64,000 bases of DNA, taken from Rhodococcoides fascians A25f (GTDB lineage Bacteria > Actinomycetota > Actinomycetes > Mycobacteriales > Mycobacteriaceae). Positions 23,788 to 33,097 of the stretch are shown piece after piece. Below the pieces are notes generated by a model. That model saw only the letters and a list, made by a program, of their open reading frames with translations. It had not been told where the DNA came from and did not search any database. The position numbers and the translations under genes were made by a program. The DNA lies in NCBI RefSeq assembly GCF_000760935.2, contig NZ_CP049744.1:4123501-4187500 (forward strand). The letters run 5' to 3'. Every line of letters starts with the position of its first letter. Within the stretch, counting starts at the first letter, position 1.

Positions 23788-25263
23788 TCAGAGTCCGCCA
23801 CGGCCTGACCGCGCCCGGGTCATGCCGAGCAGCACCAGCGCTGCAGCCGCCGCCGTGATTACGAACCCCGCTACGGTCACTCCGGTTTGGAACGAGGCCG
23901 CTTGCTCGGCGCTCCACGTGGTACTCGAGATGTTGCCCGTGAAGAGAGCGGCGAGGATGGTGCCGGTGACGGTGATCCCGACGCCGGTAGCGACCTGACT
24001 CGATGTGTCGACCATGGCGGCCCCGATGGTGGTGCGGCTCTCCGGGAGACCTGCCATGACGTTGGTACCTGCGACGACACCGACTATGCGCATACCTACC
24101 CCGACGAGGACGAGAGCAAAAGCGACCCAGACATACCCGAATCGGCTACCAACGGCGAAGACGGCCAGCCCCAGCACCACCGCCGCCGCGCTCATCCAGG
24201 CGGCGTGGTTCATCCCCGCTCGTCGCAGGAACGGTGCGACGAGTCGGCCGCCCACGAGCAGCACAACGACCTGAGGGAGCATCCCTATCGATGCGAGGGC
24301 CGGCGACCATCCCCATGCGAACTGCAGCTGCAGTGTGACCATGTAGCCGAGGCCGGCGATGGCGAGACCGGACGCGGCTTTGTAGGCGAGACCGCTGGAC
24401 ACGAGGGGAAGCGCGACGAGCTTCAGGTCCAAGAGCGGGTACCTTGCCGTGCGAGCGCGGACGACGAACAGCGTGGCCGCAGCAAGGGTTCCGGTAGTTG
24501 CTGCCCACGGCGTCCATGATTCGGGACCCACCTCGACGAACAGGGTCGGCGCGACGAGTGCCAGGACGATGGTGGCCGTCCCGAAAAACGCCCCAACGAC
24601 ATCGAGGGGGTCGCGGTGCAACTCCTCGGGAAGGTCTTTCATGACGCCCACGCGGATTCCGATGAACGCGAGAATCGCAATGGGTACGTTGATCACAAGC
24701 AGGACCTGCCAGGGCGCGAAAGCGAGAACGAAGCCTCCTGCGGTCGGTCCGATCGCCAACCCGACCAGACCGACTGTCGATATCAGGGTGAGGGCTCGAA
24801 CGCGTAAGGACTCCTCACCGAAGAGCCGGAACGCGAGCGCCATGGAGCCGGGGGTGGTCATGGCCGCCGCGACACCCATCGCGGCACGCACTGCGATGAG
24901 CTGCTCGGGAGTCTCGACGACGGACGTAGCCGCGCTGGCAACCGCCAGTAATACGAGGCCGCTCAACATCATTCGACGTCGCCCGAATCGGTCTGCAATG
25001 GCACTGAACAGCAACATCAGTCCCCCGAACACGACCGCGTACACGCCGGAGACCCACTGCAGCGCGGTGGTCGACGCACCGAGTTCACGCCCGATGGTGG
25101 GAAGGGCAACGTTGAGGATCGAGTTGTCGAGCATCTCGAAAAGAAACACTGCAGAAAGGCCGGCCAGTGCTACTGCGGCGGCTTTCAAAGTCTGCGGACG
25201 GTGCCGCGTCGAAGAGGCCTGCGCCTCATCTGTTTTGGCTGGTCGCTCATTTTTCAGGCTCAT
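23788..25263 (-). CDS. MFS multidrug efflux transporter (DHA2 type)
   Basis: A 491-residue major facilitator with about fourteen predicted helices. The DHA2 TM1 signature FEMLDNSILNVALPTIGREL is present, as is the loop 2-3 motif SAIADRFGRRRMM; the TM5 region GLAIGPTAGGFV corresponds to antiporter motif C. This family exports drugs and cationic compounds using the proton gradient. The ATG at 25263 gives a 40-residue polar N-terminus before TM1; an ATG four codons upstream is possible. No regulator is directly adjacent; the nearest is the TetR at 26347. Confidence 0.9.
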   Translation of the reverse strand: MSLKNERPAKTDEAQASSTRHRPQTLKAAAVALAGLSAVFLFEMLDNSILNVALPTIGRELGASTTALQWVSGVYAVVFGGLMLLFSAIADRFGRRRMMLSGLVLLAVASAATSVVETPEQLIAVRAAMGVAAAMTTPGSMALAFRLFGEESLRVRALTLISTVGLVGLAIGPTAGGFVLAFAPWQVLLVINVPIAILAFIGIRVGVMKDLPEELHRDPLDVVGAFFGTATIVLALVAPTLFVEVGPESWTPWAATTGTLAAATLFVVRARTARYPLLDLKLVALPLVSSGLAYKAASGLAIAGLGYMVTLQLQFAWGWSPALASIGMLPQVVVLLVGGRLVAPFLRRAGMNHAAWMSAAAVVLGLAVFAVGSRFGYVWVAFALVLVGVGMRIVGVVAGTNVMAGLPESRTTIGAAMVDTSSQVATGVGITVTGTILAALFTGNISSTTWSAEQAASFQTGVTVAGFVITAAAAALVLLGMTRARSGRGGL

Positions 25264-25509
25264 ACACGTCTCCATCCAAAGGAGAAGTGGCAGCTCGGTG
25301 GGCGGCGTATGAACGGGGCTGACAGCCCTCGCTTTTACTTCCGGTAATCCGACTCTAACAGGCAGCAGCAAGCGAGGGGAGCCCGACTTCGTTGCTGGAC
25401 TGCTGATCGGTGGCGAGTGGCGCGCCTGCTCGCAGTTGTGTATTTGACGAAATACTCGGCAGCGCAGACTCTTCCGGCTCACGAACTGCGGTCACAGGGA
25501 GAAACCGAG

Positions 25510-26310
25510 TCATATCGACACAACGGTTGCGTCGATGACCCGTCCGAGCTGGCCGGGTGATTCGATGTGAGCGAGATGACCGTTGCCATCGAGTTGATGA
25601 ACGCGCGCGTTCGGGATTCGACGGCTGATCCGGTCGAAGGATGTGCCGTACGGTTCGACCGAACGGTTGTGTTGGCCGATGATCAGGTCGACTCGCTCGA
25701 CATTTCCGGCCAGAACATCGGGAAGATGCGCTGCGTCGAGCGCACTCAACTCGTCGTACAGCGGCTCAGCGAGCTCGCACAGCGCTTCCCACTGCTTTGC
25801 ATCGGCGCGCAAGATGTCGACGTGTTCGACGGAGAAGCCGGAGATGTCCAGATTGACGATTTCGACGCTCCTCCCCCGATCACTCTGTGCTGCTGCCTCT
25901 TTCAGGTCGCTCAGAGCGTGTCGAGCGAAAGGCGGGATAACAGGTTCGTACGCGATGAGATGTTCGACTGGATGTTCGTCTGCGGCGAGCAACGTGATCA
26001 GTCCGCCGTAGCTCCACCCGAAGATGCTGACCGGCTCGGGAATCGCACTCAGCACCTGGACAAGATCGTCTACCTCGACACCGATCGAGTACTCGGCGGT
26101 CAGTGGCCCCGAAGGTCTGCGTCCGCGTCGATTGACGACTGTGACCGACGGCCACGCATTCACCGATCGCGCCACCGCAGCCCAGGATCGAGCATCACTC
26201 ATGACTCCAGGAAGGATGAGAAGGCCTGGCAGGTCCGGGTTGCCGTAGACATCGACGTTGACCCAGCTGCCGCCGGACACGGGCACCGATTTCTGAATCG
26301 TTCGCTCCAT
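25510..26310 (-). CDS. Alpha/beta hydrolase
   Basis: A 266-residue alpha/beta hydrolase. The strand LLILPGVMSDARSW contains the oxyanion region, FGWSYGGLITLL is the nucleophile elbow with its serine, and the C-terminal GNGHLAHIESPGQL supplies the histidine. It is divergent from the TetR gene with only 36 bases between starts, so the promoters must overlap and TetR control is very likely. The substrate is not inferable; lactone or ester hydrolysis is typical of the class. Confidence 0.88.
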   Translation of the reverse strand: MERTIQKSVPVSGGSWVNVDVYGNPDLPGLLILPGVMSDARSWAAVARSVNAWPSVTVVNRRGRRPSGPLTAEYSIGVEVDDLVQVLSAIPEPVSIFGWSYGGLITLLAADEHPVEHLIAYEPVIPPFARHALSDLKEAAAQSDRGRSVEIVNLDISGFSVEHVDILRADAKQWEALCELAEPLYDELSALDAAHLPDVLAGNVERVDLIIGQHNRSVEPYGTSFDRISRRIPNARVHQLDGNGHLAHIESPGQLGRVIDATVVSI

Positions 26311-26346
26311 ATGACAATTATGGAGCAATCGATCTAAAATGCAACC

Positions 26347-26976
26347 ATGGCAACACCGTCACGCGGCAGGCCCTCGGCGTTCGACCGCGATCTCGTATTG
26401 CTCGCTGCTGCGCGGCTTTTCTGGCGGCACGGATTCTCCGGCACATCCACACGTGCACTCACCACTGCGACCGGACTGTCGACGTCCAGCCTGTACGCAA
26501 CCTTCGGCAGCAAGGCAGGACTGTTCGAGGAAGCTGTCCGCACATACACCGTCGAGTATCGCGACATCTACACCCGCGCAGTCGGTCTCGACTCGATCGC
26601 TGCGGTGATCGAGTCGATCCTGACGAACTCGGTGCTCGAGTTCACCGCGCCTTCCGACACTCATCCCGGGTGTTTCGTCAGCAGTGCAGTGACGAACGAC
26701 AGCGCTGACACGCTGGACGCCGCGCAATACATTTCCGAACTGCACCGCGCGAACGAACGCACGCTACACGCGCGAATCGAACGTGCCATCGCCGAGGGTG
26801 AGCTCCCAGTCGACACATCGGCCGACGCCATCGTCGGAGTCGTCCAGGCGATCTGGCACGGCCTTTCTGTCCAATCTCGAAATGCAGTGCCGCGACATGC
26901 ACTCATCTCGACCGCCAAGCTGGCCGCATCGTCCATTGTCGAGCACTGCAGGAGCGAAAGCCGAGCAAAGGCATGA
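26347..26976 (+). CDS. TetR-family regulator
   Basis: A 209-residue TetR regulator. The DNA-binding domain is at residues 8-55: LVLLAAARLFWRHGFSGTST, then LSTSSLYATFGSKAGLFEEA. The C-terminal part resembles the group that controls oxidoreductase and hydrolase genes (HPGCFVSSAVTN). It is divergent from the alpha/beta hydrolase gene across a 36-bp gap. Autoregulation plus repression of the hydrolase is the expected function. Confidence 0.9.
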   Translation: MATPSRGRPSAFDRDLVLLAAARLFWRHGFSGTSTRALTTATGLSTSSLYATFGSKAGLFEEAVRTYTVEYRDIYTRAVGLDSIAAVIESILTNSVLEFTAPSDTHPGCFVSSAVTNDSADTLDAAQYISELHRANERTLHARIERAIAEGELPVDTSADAIVGVVQAIWHGLSVQSRNAVPRHALISTAKLAASSIVEHCRSESRAKA

Positions 26977-27110
26977 CGGAAGACTGCTTGCCACGTGCGG
27001 CAAACACAGCGAGGCGGTCCTGAGCCGGACCGATGTGCTCGAGCTCGACCGCCTCGCACTGTAGGGTGACCGCGGGGATTCATACGGCTGGAGACGAATG
27101 TCGGGGGATC

Positions 27111-28292
27111 ATGACTCTGTTCGGTGTGCTCGATCGCGTATTGACTCGACGACTGCCTCTGGAGCCTCCGGACGATCCCCATGCCGCGATCCTTCCGACC
27201 CCGATCGACAACGACGCCTTCTTCCTCACCCCACCCGGCTTCGAGGACCTCGCACCCGGTGCAGTGATCCGGCAGCGCACGACCCGCGGTCTGGTGCCCC
27301 GGCCGCGAACCGCCCTGCATCAGTTCATGGTTCGGTCGACCGACGCGCGGGGTCTCCCCGCTGGCGTCACCGCCTCGCTGCTGATCCCGAAACGGCCGTG
27401 GACCGGGCGCGGACCGCGGCCCGTCGTCGCCCACAACGTGGCCATCGATTCCCTCGGAGCCAAGAGCACGCCGTCGTACCGGCTCGTGCACGGTGTCGGT
27501 GCGGACCTCCCGCCGGTGATGCCGCTCTGGCTCGCCCGCGGATACGCCGTCCTCGTCGCCGATCACCAAGGCCCGCGGATGTCGTACTCCGAAGGCACGA
27601 TGGCCGGGCATGCCGTCCTCGACTCGCTGCGCGGGATGACGGTCGTCGCCCCGGAGCTCGCCGACAGCCCAGTGGTGGCCTACGGCTACAGCGGCGGCGC
27701 TATCGCCACCACGTGGACGGCGCAGCTGCAGCCGAGGTACGCGCCGGACGTGAGGTTGGCGGGTGCCGTCGCCGGTGGAACGCCCACCGACTTCTCGATG
27801 CTGCTGGACACCATGAACGGCACCGTCGCGGCCGGCCTGCTTGGCGCGGCGAGCATGGGTCTCGCGCGTGAGCACCCCGAGATGGTGGAGTTGTTCGGCC
27901 CGAAGGCGCTGCTGTTGGCGTCCTGGGTGAAGGACATGTCCGTCCTTCCCCTGGCCTTGGGCGGGTTGGCACGCATGCGAATCGAGGACTTGGCGTCCGA
28001 GCGCGACCCGTTCGACTCCGACATCGCGCGGCGGGTGATCGCAGCGAACCGTCCGGGTGCCGACGCGCCGTCGGTGCCGGTCGCGTTCTTCCACGGTTCC
28101 GCGAGCAAGTGGATCGGCGATCGCTTCATCCCCGAGGCCGGCGTGACTGCCCTGATCGAGCAGTGGCGCAGCAAGGGTGCCGACGTGCACTACGAGCCCG
28201 TGGCAGGCGACCACTTCATCGGTGCCATGACCGGACTGCCGTTCGTGTTGCGTTGGACCGCAGAGCAATTCGCGGCCAACGGTTCGGGTTAG
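27111..28292 (+). CDS. Secretory-lipase-family alpha/beta hydrolase
   Basis: A 393-residue protein of the lipase family found in actinobacteria and fungi. The nucleophile motif is AYGYSGGAIATTW, an acid is likely near the AFFHGSASKWIGDRF segment, and the histidine lies in AGDHFIGAM near the C-terminus. There is no convincing signal peptide: the N-terminus MTLFGVLDRVLTRRLPLEPP is only weakly hydrophobic, so export by a standard pathway is uncertain. The ATG at 27111 follows TCGGGGGA. It is monocistronic and on the same strand as the preceding TetR gene, 134 bases away. Hydrolysis of an acyl ester is expected. Confidence 0.85.
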   Translation: MTLFGVLDRVLTRRLPLEPPDDPHAAILPTPIDNDAFFLTPPGFEDLAPGAVIRQRTTRGLVPRPRTALHQFMVRSTDARGLPAGVTASLLIPKRPWTGRGPRPVVAHNVAIDSLGAKSTPSYRLVHGVGADLPPVMPLWLARGYAVLVADHQGPRMSYSEGTMAGHAVLDSLRGMTVVAPELADSPVVAYGYSGGAIATTWTAQLQPRYAPDVRLAGAVAGGTPTDFSMLLDTMNGTVAAGLLGAASMGLAREHPEMVELFGPKALLLASWVKDMSVLPLALGGLARMRIEDLASERDPFDSDIARRVIAANRPGADAPSVPVAFFHGSASKWIGDRFIPEAGVTALIEQWRSKGADVHYEPVAGDHFIGAMTGLPFVLRWTAEQFAANGSG

Positions 28293-28431
28293 CTCGCCGC
28301 CCGCCGAGTTCGGCGTGATAGGTCCGTTCGGTCGCGATTGAGAACTGCAGTCGACGAATCGGGCCGCCGCCTTTCATGCTCGAGGTGGGCAGCCGCGATG
28401 AGTTCGGTGCCCACCCGAGGTCTCACCGAGT

Positions 28432-28968
28432 ATGGACAACATCGAAACGAAGATCATTGCCCGCACCGGTCGCGGCACCGCCAGCGAGAAGGAAAGCGGC
28501 GGAGCCGCACACTGGTCGGACATTGCAGCGACACTGCGATCCGGAGAGATGACGAGTTGGCTCAACGTCCGTGGTCGTCGAGGCGGTGTCCACACCCGGC
28601 CGGTGTTCGCGGCGTGGGGCGAGACGACATTCTTCTTCGCCACCAAAGCGTCGGCGTCGAAAACTGCGCACCTGCAGAACGACAACGGGGTCTCCCTGGC
28701 CATCGACCTCGGCGATGTTCATCTCGTCGTCGACGGTGTTGCCGAGCGCCTCACAACGGCGGACGACATGCACCGTGCCTCCGCAGCCATGCTCGACGTC
28801 TTCGGCTGGCCCACAGAGGTTCGAGGCGATGAGCTCGACGCACCGTACGCGGCACCGACGTCCGGTGGGCCGCCCTTCCAGGCCTGGGAGCTGCGTCCCA
28901 CCCGCGCTTACGCATTTCCGACCCGAGACCAGGTCGAGCCGACCAGGTTCGTGTTCGGAGCGAGTTGA
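28432..28968 (+). CDS. Pyridoxamine 5'-phosphate oxidase-like flavin/heme-binding protein
   Basis: A 178-residue protein of the split-barrel PPOX-like superfamily. The core runs through AATLRSGEMTSWLNVRGRRG, HTRPVFAAWGETTFFFATK and KTAHLQNDNGVSLAIDLGDV, the typical strand order of FMN- or F420-binding members. Such actinobacterial proteins reduce or bind small organic molecules; the cofactor cannot be told from sequence. It is monocistronic and lies convergent to the carboxylesterase gene. Confidence 0.85.
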   Translation: MDNIETKIIARTGRGTASEKESGGAAHWSDIAATLRSGEMTSWLNVRGRRGGVHTRPVFAAWGETTFFFATKASASKTAHLQNDNGVSLAIDLGDVHLVVDGVAERLTTADDMHRASAAMLDVFGWPTEVRGDELDAPYAAPTSGGPPFQAWELRPTRAYAFPTRDQVEPTRFVFGAS

Positions 28969-29008
28969 CCCTCGATTCGCGGACGTTGAACGATGCACGG
29001 CTCGACCC

Positions 29009-30613
29009 TCACTCTGGGGTGATCGCGTCCCAGAGCTCGCAGTGATGCTCGGCGCGATGATCGACGAGGTGCATGCCTGACCCGGTGACCGGATTGTCGA
29101 ACTGCATGACCGGGGTTTCGGTACCGGTGGTGACGGGCCAGTAGGCGTCGTCGGCCCCACCGGGAGTACCGGTGTGGGCGAACAAGGCCCAGGCGGCCAC
29201 CATGTCGTCACCGAGCTCGCGTTGTCCGGGTTCAGTGAGCAGATCTTCGCTGCCGAGATCGAACAGGTACGGCAGGTCGGTGGCGTGCGCCGCACCCTGG
29301 GGCACACCCGATGACGCCACCCCGCTCACATCGGGTGCACTCCGGTCAGCGAATTCATAGCTGTACACCGGTGTTCCATCCGCGGCCAATTCGCGGGCAC
29401 CGCGCGATGTCGTGCAGGCCCACGCCACATCGGTGACCACGGTGGCCCACGCAACGGGAGCCGACTCGTAGTCACCGAGCGGATACGTCGCGCTCACCGC
29501 CCCCACATCGGCCTGGAACGAGCTCTGAATCAAGGACTCGTAATTCTCCGCGGTCACTGCGGTCGGGTCGGTAAGCAAGAGTCCGCCGATGAACGAGCGG
29601 TGTTCGTCGCGATTGCCGCCGGACAGGACAGGAACCTTCAGCCAATTCCCCTGCTGGACTGCTGCCGACGGTTGCCGCGGAAGCAGTTCGGTCCCGTACG
29701 CGATCGGGTTACCGAACAACACGGCTTGCCCCAGTAAGGCATCGACGGGTTGTGCGCGTAGACACCCCAGCAGGTCGGGGTCGGTACACCCGAGCGCAGT
29801 GGCAGCCGCAGAACCGTGAGCTTCGCTGTCGGCCAACGAAATCAAAGATGACGACGCAGGCAAACCGGGGAACAGCGTTCCAGCGGGCCACGCGAGGCTG
29901 CACGAGCCGGAAGAGAAAATGGCCCTGTCGACGAGACCTACCGAAGCCGGTGATGTCAGCGCGGCGCAGACGGACGTTCCGCCGGCCGATTCACCGAACA
30001 CAGTGATCGAGTCGGGGTCGCCGCCGAATACCTCGGCGTTGTCGTTGGCCCAACGCAGAGCAGCCAATTGGTCTGCGAGACCGAAGTTTCCGGCCCCGTC
30101 GAGTCCGGGCAATCCGAGATAGCCGAGCATCCCGAGCCGATAGTTCGCAGTCACCACGACGACGTCACCCTGATCGGCAAGCCGCTGAGCGTCGTACGGC
30201 GCGCCGGCTCCGCTGGTGAAGCCGCCGCCGTGCCACCACACCATCACTGGGCGCGGTGTCGCACTCGCTCGGGCGGGGACGGTGACATTCAGGAACAGGC
30301 AATCCTCGTCGGTCGACGAGACGGCCTGCGCAGTCTCTCCCGTTTGTGGACACGGCGACCCCGGTCGGGTGGCATCGAGGACTTCATCGGTGTCGGGAAC
30401 CGGTTGGGGCAGGGTCCACCGGCGGTCACCGGTCGGCGGCTGCGCATACCGAACACCGAGGAACTGGTGCGTCTCGCCCACGGCGACCCCCTGCAGGGTT
30501 CCCGTCGTGGTATCCACCACCAGATCCGACCCGGTCGCCGCATCATTGCCCACCGACGAACAGCCAGTGGCGACCAGCACCATCGCGGCGACGACCGCCA
30601 GTGCGCGCCTCAC
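29009..30613 (-). CDS. Type B carboxylesterase, lipoprotein
   Basis: A 534-residue carboxylesterase/p-nitrobenzyl-esterase-like protein. The N-terminus is a lipoprotein signal with lipobox VATGC (cysteine near residue 18), so it is probably anchored on the outer face of the membrane. The family signature EDCLFLNVTVP, the nucleophile motif FGESAGGTS, and a C-terminal HATDLPYLF histidine segment are present. It hydrolyses carboxylic esters of unknown identity. Its ATG overlaps the TetR stop by four bases, so both are made from one message and are likely self-regulated. Confidence 0.92.
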   Translation of the reverse strand: MRRALAVVAAMVLVATGCSSVGNDAATGSDLVVDTTTGTLQGVAVGETHQFLGVRYAQPPTGDRRWTLPQPVPDTDEVLDATRPGSPCPQTGETAQAVSSTDEDCLFLNVTVPARASATPRPVMVWWHGGGFTSGAGAPYDAQRLADQGDVVVVTANYRLGMLGYLGLPGLDGAGNFGLADQLAALRWANDNAEVFGGDPDSITVFGESAGGTSVCAALTSPASVGLVDRAIFSSGSCSLAWPAGTLFPGLPASSSLISLADSEAHGSAAATALGCTDPDLLGCLRAQPVDALLGQAVLFGNPIAYGTELLPRQPSAAVQQGNWLKVPVLSGGNRDEHRSFIGGLLLTDPTAVTAENYESLIQSSFQADVGAVSATYPLGDYESAPVAWATVVTDVAWACTTSRGARELAADGTPVYSYEFADRSAPDVSGVASSGVPQGAAHATDLPYLFDLGSEDLLTEPGQRELGDDMVAAWALFAHTGTPGGADDAYWPVTTGTETPVMQFDNPVTGSGMHLVDHRAEHHCELWDAITPE

Positions 30614-31200
30614 GAAATCGCCCTCGTGGCCGCGTCGATGGTGCTGACCAGTTCGCCAGCAAGCACAACCGGGTCGGCTCCCGCCGCGGTCAAGCCGACC
30701 GCGGTATCCAGGATCGCGCGGATGGTCAGCGCCATGAGAGTCACGTCGAACTCACGCATCTGACCGGCCACCTGACCGTCCCGGAGCAGGCCGGCGGTCG
30801 CCATCATTTCGGCCGCATGCTCGGGTCGCTCCTCCCGCCGCAGGCTGTCCCCGGTGCGGCTGGTGTAGATCGAGGTGAGGGCCCGAAGGTGACGCGGGTA
30901 GCGGGCGTAAAACGCGATGCTCCCCCGAACGAACGACGCCACGCTGTCGCGGGGCGACTGCGCCGACACGGTATCCGGGTGCACTTCCCGGCGACCCAGG
31001 TCGTAGATGGCGTCCACAGCTGCTTCGAACAACTCGCGACGTCCCCCGGGAAAGTGGTAGTTCACCACCCCGCGGCTGACACCCGCGCATTCGGCTATCC
31101 GCACCAGAGAGGCCTGTTCGGCACCCAGGTCGGCCAGAACATCAATCGCAGCATCGACGAGTTGAGCGCGTCGTGCCGATTGAAGGAACGTGTGGTCCAT
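30610..31200 (-). CDS. TetR-family regulator
   Basis: A 196-residue TetR regulator. The helix-turn-helix is RRAQLVDAAIDVLADLGAEQ followed by CAGVSRGVVNYHFPGGRREL. It resembles BetI-like TetRs in the recognition helix (VSRGVVNYHFPGG). The gene overlaps the downstream carboxylesterase by four bases. A palindrome about 30 bases upstream of the start (31230-31245) is a plausible autoregulatory operator. Confidence 0.9.
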   Translation of the reverse strand: MDHTFLQSARRAQLVDAAIDVLADLGAEQASLVRIAECAGVSRGVVNYHFPGGRRELFEAAVDAIYDLGRREVHPDTVSAQSPRDSVASFVRGSIAFYARYPRHLRALTSIYTSRTGDSLRREERPEHAAEMMATAGLLRDGQVAGQMREFDVTLMALTIRAILDTAVGLTAAGADPVVLAGELVSTIDAATRAIS

Positions 31201-31222
31201 GAGGCCAATTTAGCATGACTGC

Positions 31223-31351
31223 TCAAACTCTGACACCTATGTCAGATGTCAGATCTAGATCCCGGAATACGATCAGCTCGTCGACGAAGCCCAATTCGAG
31301 CAGGGGGTTCGCCGTCGTAGCGCTGCCGAACATCAGCAGATCACCGCCATC
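31223..31351 (-). pseudogene. Fragment of a RibD/dihydrofolate-reductase-like protein
   Basis: The frame reads GGDLLMFGSATTANPLLELG followed by FVDEL, matching the C-terminal GGDIxVFGSAxLVxxLLxxGLVDE block of the dihydrofolate-reductase-like RibD family. Only this block remains and the start is lost. An intact paralogue lies 230 bases away at 31582, so this may be left over from a tandem duplication or from recombination. Confidence 0.6.
31230..31245. promoter_or_regulatory. TetR operator upstream of TetR/carboxylesterase operon
   Basis: CTGACACCTATGTCAG is a perfect six-base inverted repeat (CTGACA/TGTCAG) with a four-base centre, 30 bases upstream of the TetR start codon. A further half-site, TGTCAG, follows at 31247-31252. 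Confidence 0.55.
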
Positions 31352-31581
31352 GGCGCTCGAGGCGCTCGATTTCGGTAGGGCCTTCCGGTTGAAGACCGAA
31401 TCGGCGATGCCGCTGCGATCACATGGCAGCATTTCGTTGAATCGAGCACTGATGGCAGAAGGCTTGGTCGATCGTCAAACCTTCGATGGTGTTATTCAGG
31501 AGACGATGCACAGCCCTGTCCCGCAGACATAGCCCGCGCCCGAGCAACGGACCCGTCAACGGAGTCGCGTTCGACAACCCG

Positions 31582-32133
31582 TCATCGGTCGACTGCATAA
31601 CGCATCAAGGACGATCCGGACCGAAACGCTCGGCACTCCAGCAAGCGCAGTTTCTGCGACGGGGTGCCGTCGAAGAGTCGTTCGCCATGTCCGCGCGCGT
31701 ACGGGTACTGGAACAACCTGTACTCGTCGACGAGGTCAGCTGCGATCAGATCCCGACACAATCCGATACTCCCCGTGCAGACGATGTCGGCACCGTCCAG
31801 CGCCTTGACCCGCGTGACCTCCTCGATCAGATCTCCCGACAGCACAGTCGAATTCGTCCACCCGGGGTCCTTCATGGTCGAGGACACGACGTACTTCGCG
31901 ACGCGATTGAGATGTTGAGTCACTCCCGTCGCGTCGTCGGTTTTCGGCCCCCAGAAGTCACGCATACCCTCGAATGTCAACCGCCCCACCAAGAAGCCGT
32001 CCGACGCATCGCGTTGCGCGGCCAGCGCCGCGTCGAGTTCGGGGTCGTGCCCTGCTCGGTTGAACCAGTCGTCGGTCGCCTCGATCACGCCGTCGACAGT
32101 GATGTTCTGCGTGACAACCAGTGTGCGCATCAT
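31582..32133 (-). CDS. Dihydrofolate reductase family (RibD-like) protein
   Basis: A 183-residue protein of the bacterial dihydrofolate-reductase/RibD C-terminal superfamily. TQNITVDGVIEATDDWFN is the opening, FLVGRLTFEGMRDFW the NADPH-binding region, and GADIVCTGSIGLCRDLIAAD then LVDEYRLF the conserved end. These proteins are NAD(P)H-dependent reductases, mostly uncharacterised; a true folate role is unlikely. Two adjacent ATGs (32133, 32130) could start translation. A truncated relative is immediately downstream. The gene is divergent from the VOC-SRPBCC gene across about 137 bases. Confidence 0.88.
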   Translation of the reverse strand: MMRTLVVTQNITVDGVIEATDDWFNRAGHDPELDAALAAQRDASDGFLVGRLTFEGMRDFWGPKTDDATGVTQHLNRVAKYVVSSTMKDPGWTNSTVLSGDLIEEVTRVKALDGADIVCTGSIGLCRDLIAADLVDEYRLFQYPYARGHGERLFDGTPSQKLRLLECRAFRSGSSLMRYAVDR

Positions 32134-32269
32134 CGGAAAGTACCACTGCGTCCACCCACTTCTCGCCCGTTCCAGACACCCCTCGCTCCACCGGCGCGGT
32201 GAGTTTTCGAACTTCGTTCGGTCAGAACTCGTAGCAAGGTTCTATATCCACCGATGCGAAGGATTTGGT

Positions 32270-33097
32270 ATGCAGACAATTCATACTCTGCCAGTCTTGT
32301 TCGTCGACGATCACAACACCGCTATCGACTGGTACACAAAGCTGTTCGGCCGCACCTTCGACCGACGGCCGATGGACCCCGACGCCGAATGGGACCTCGG
32401 CGACGGGCGCGGAGTACAGATCTACCACGACCCCGAACGGGCCGGCGGGCACGATGTCGTCCTGGGAGTACCCGATCTGGACGCCGCACTGCTCGACATC
32501 GGCTCTCGCGGCATCGACGCCGAGGCATTCACAGTGCCCTCGGGGCAGTTCAAGCTCGCCGTGATCACCGACCCTGCCGGCAACAACGTGATCCTGTCCC
32601 AATCACTGACCGACACAAAGCCCCCGATCGAGCGATTCACCAGCACCCGCACCATCGGCGCGGCGGCGTCGGACATCTTCGCTTTCCTGACCAATCCCGA
32701 CAATCACCAACATACCGAGCCGACCGATTGGGTTCGCGACGCTATCGACACGTCCCCGATCACCGGCCCGGGCCATACGTTCGCGGTCAACATGTTCCTC
32801 GAGGCGGCGGGTGGACACTACGTGATGCACAACCTCGTCACAGCGTTCGAGCGCGACCGCATCATCGCGTGGCTGCCGTGTTCGCAGAGCGGCGACGGCG
32901 AACTCGACGCAGGCGGATGGTGGTGGCGCTACGACCTGGCATCTCACGACGACGGAACTCGGGTGACCCTTACCTACGATTGGAGCGACACACCCGCAGC
33001 AGTGCGAGAGGAGATCGGCGGGATGCCAGCGGTTCCGATGAGCTTCCTCGACGACTCGCTGGCATCGCTGGACGCCGCGATCCGCACCGGCAAATGA
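32270..33097 (+). CDS. VOC-SRPBCC fusion protein
   Basis: A 275-residue two-domain protein. Residues 1-115 are a VOC domain (LPVLFVDDHNTAIDWYTKLF at the start; DPAGNNVILSQ at the end), and residues 125-275 are an SRPBCC/AHSA1-type domain (RTIGAAASDIFAFLTNPDNH; TLTYDWSD; FLDDSLASLDAAI). Both bind small hydrophobic molecules; the VOC half may bind a metal. The two families are common singly but less often joined. The ATG at 32270 begins exactly at the VOC fold. The stop overlaps the next start (ATGA at 33094-33097). The function is unknown; sequestration or modification of a small toxic molecule is one possibility. Confidence 0.85.
   Translation: MQTIHTLPVLFVDDHNTAIDWYTKLFGRTFDRRPMDPDAEWDLGDGRGVQIYHDPERAGGHDVVLGVPDLDAALLDIGSRGIDAEAFTVPSGQFKLAVITDPAGNNVILSQSLTDTKPPIERFTSTRTIGAAASDIFAFLTNPDNHQHTEPTDWVRDAIDTSPITGPGHTFAVNMFLEAAGGHYVMHNLVTAFERDRIIAWLPCSQSGDGELDAGGWWWRYDLASHDDGTRVTLTYDWSDTPAAVREEIGGMPAVPMSFLDDSLASLDAAIRTGK

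Noticed and set aside
28317..28431. Short open frames before the PPOX-like gene
   Set aside because: No ribosome-binding site or protein-like composition; they are out-of-frame shadows of neighbouring genes.
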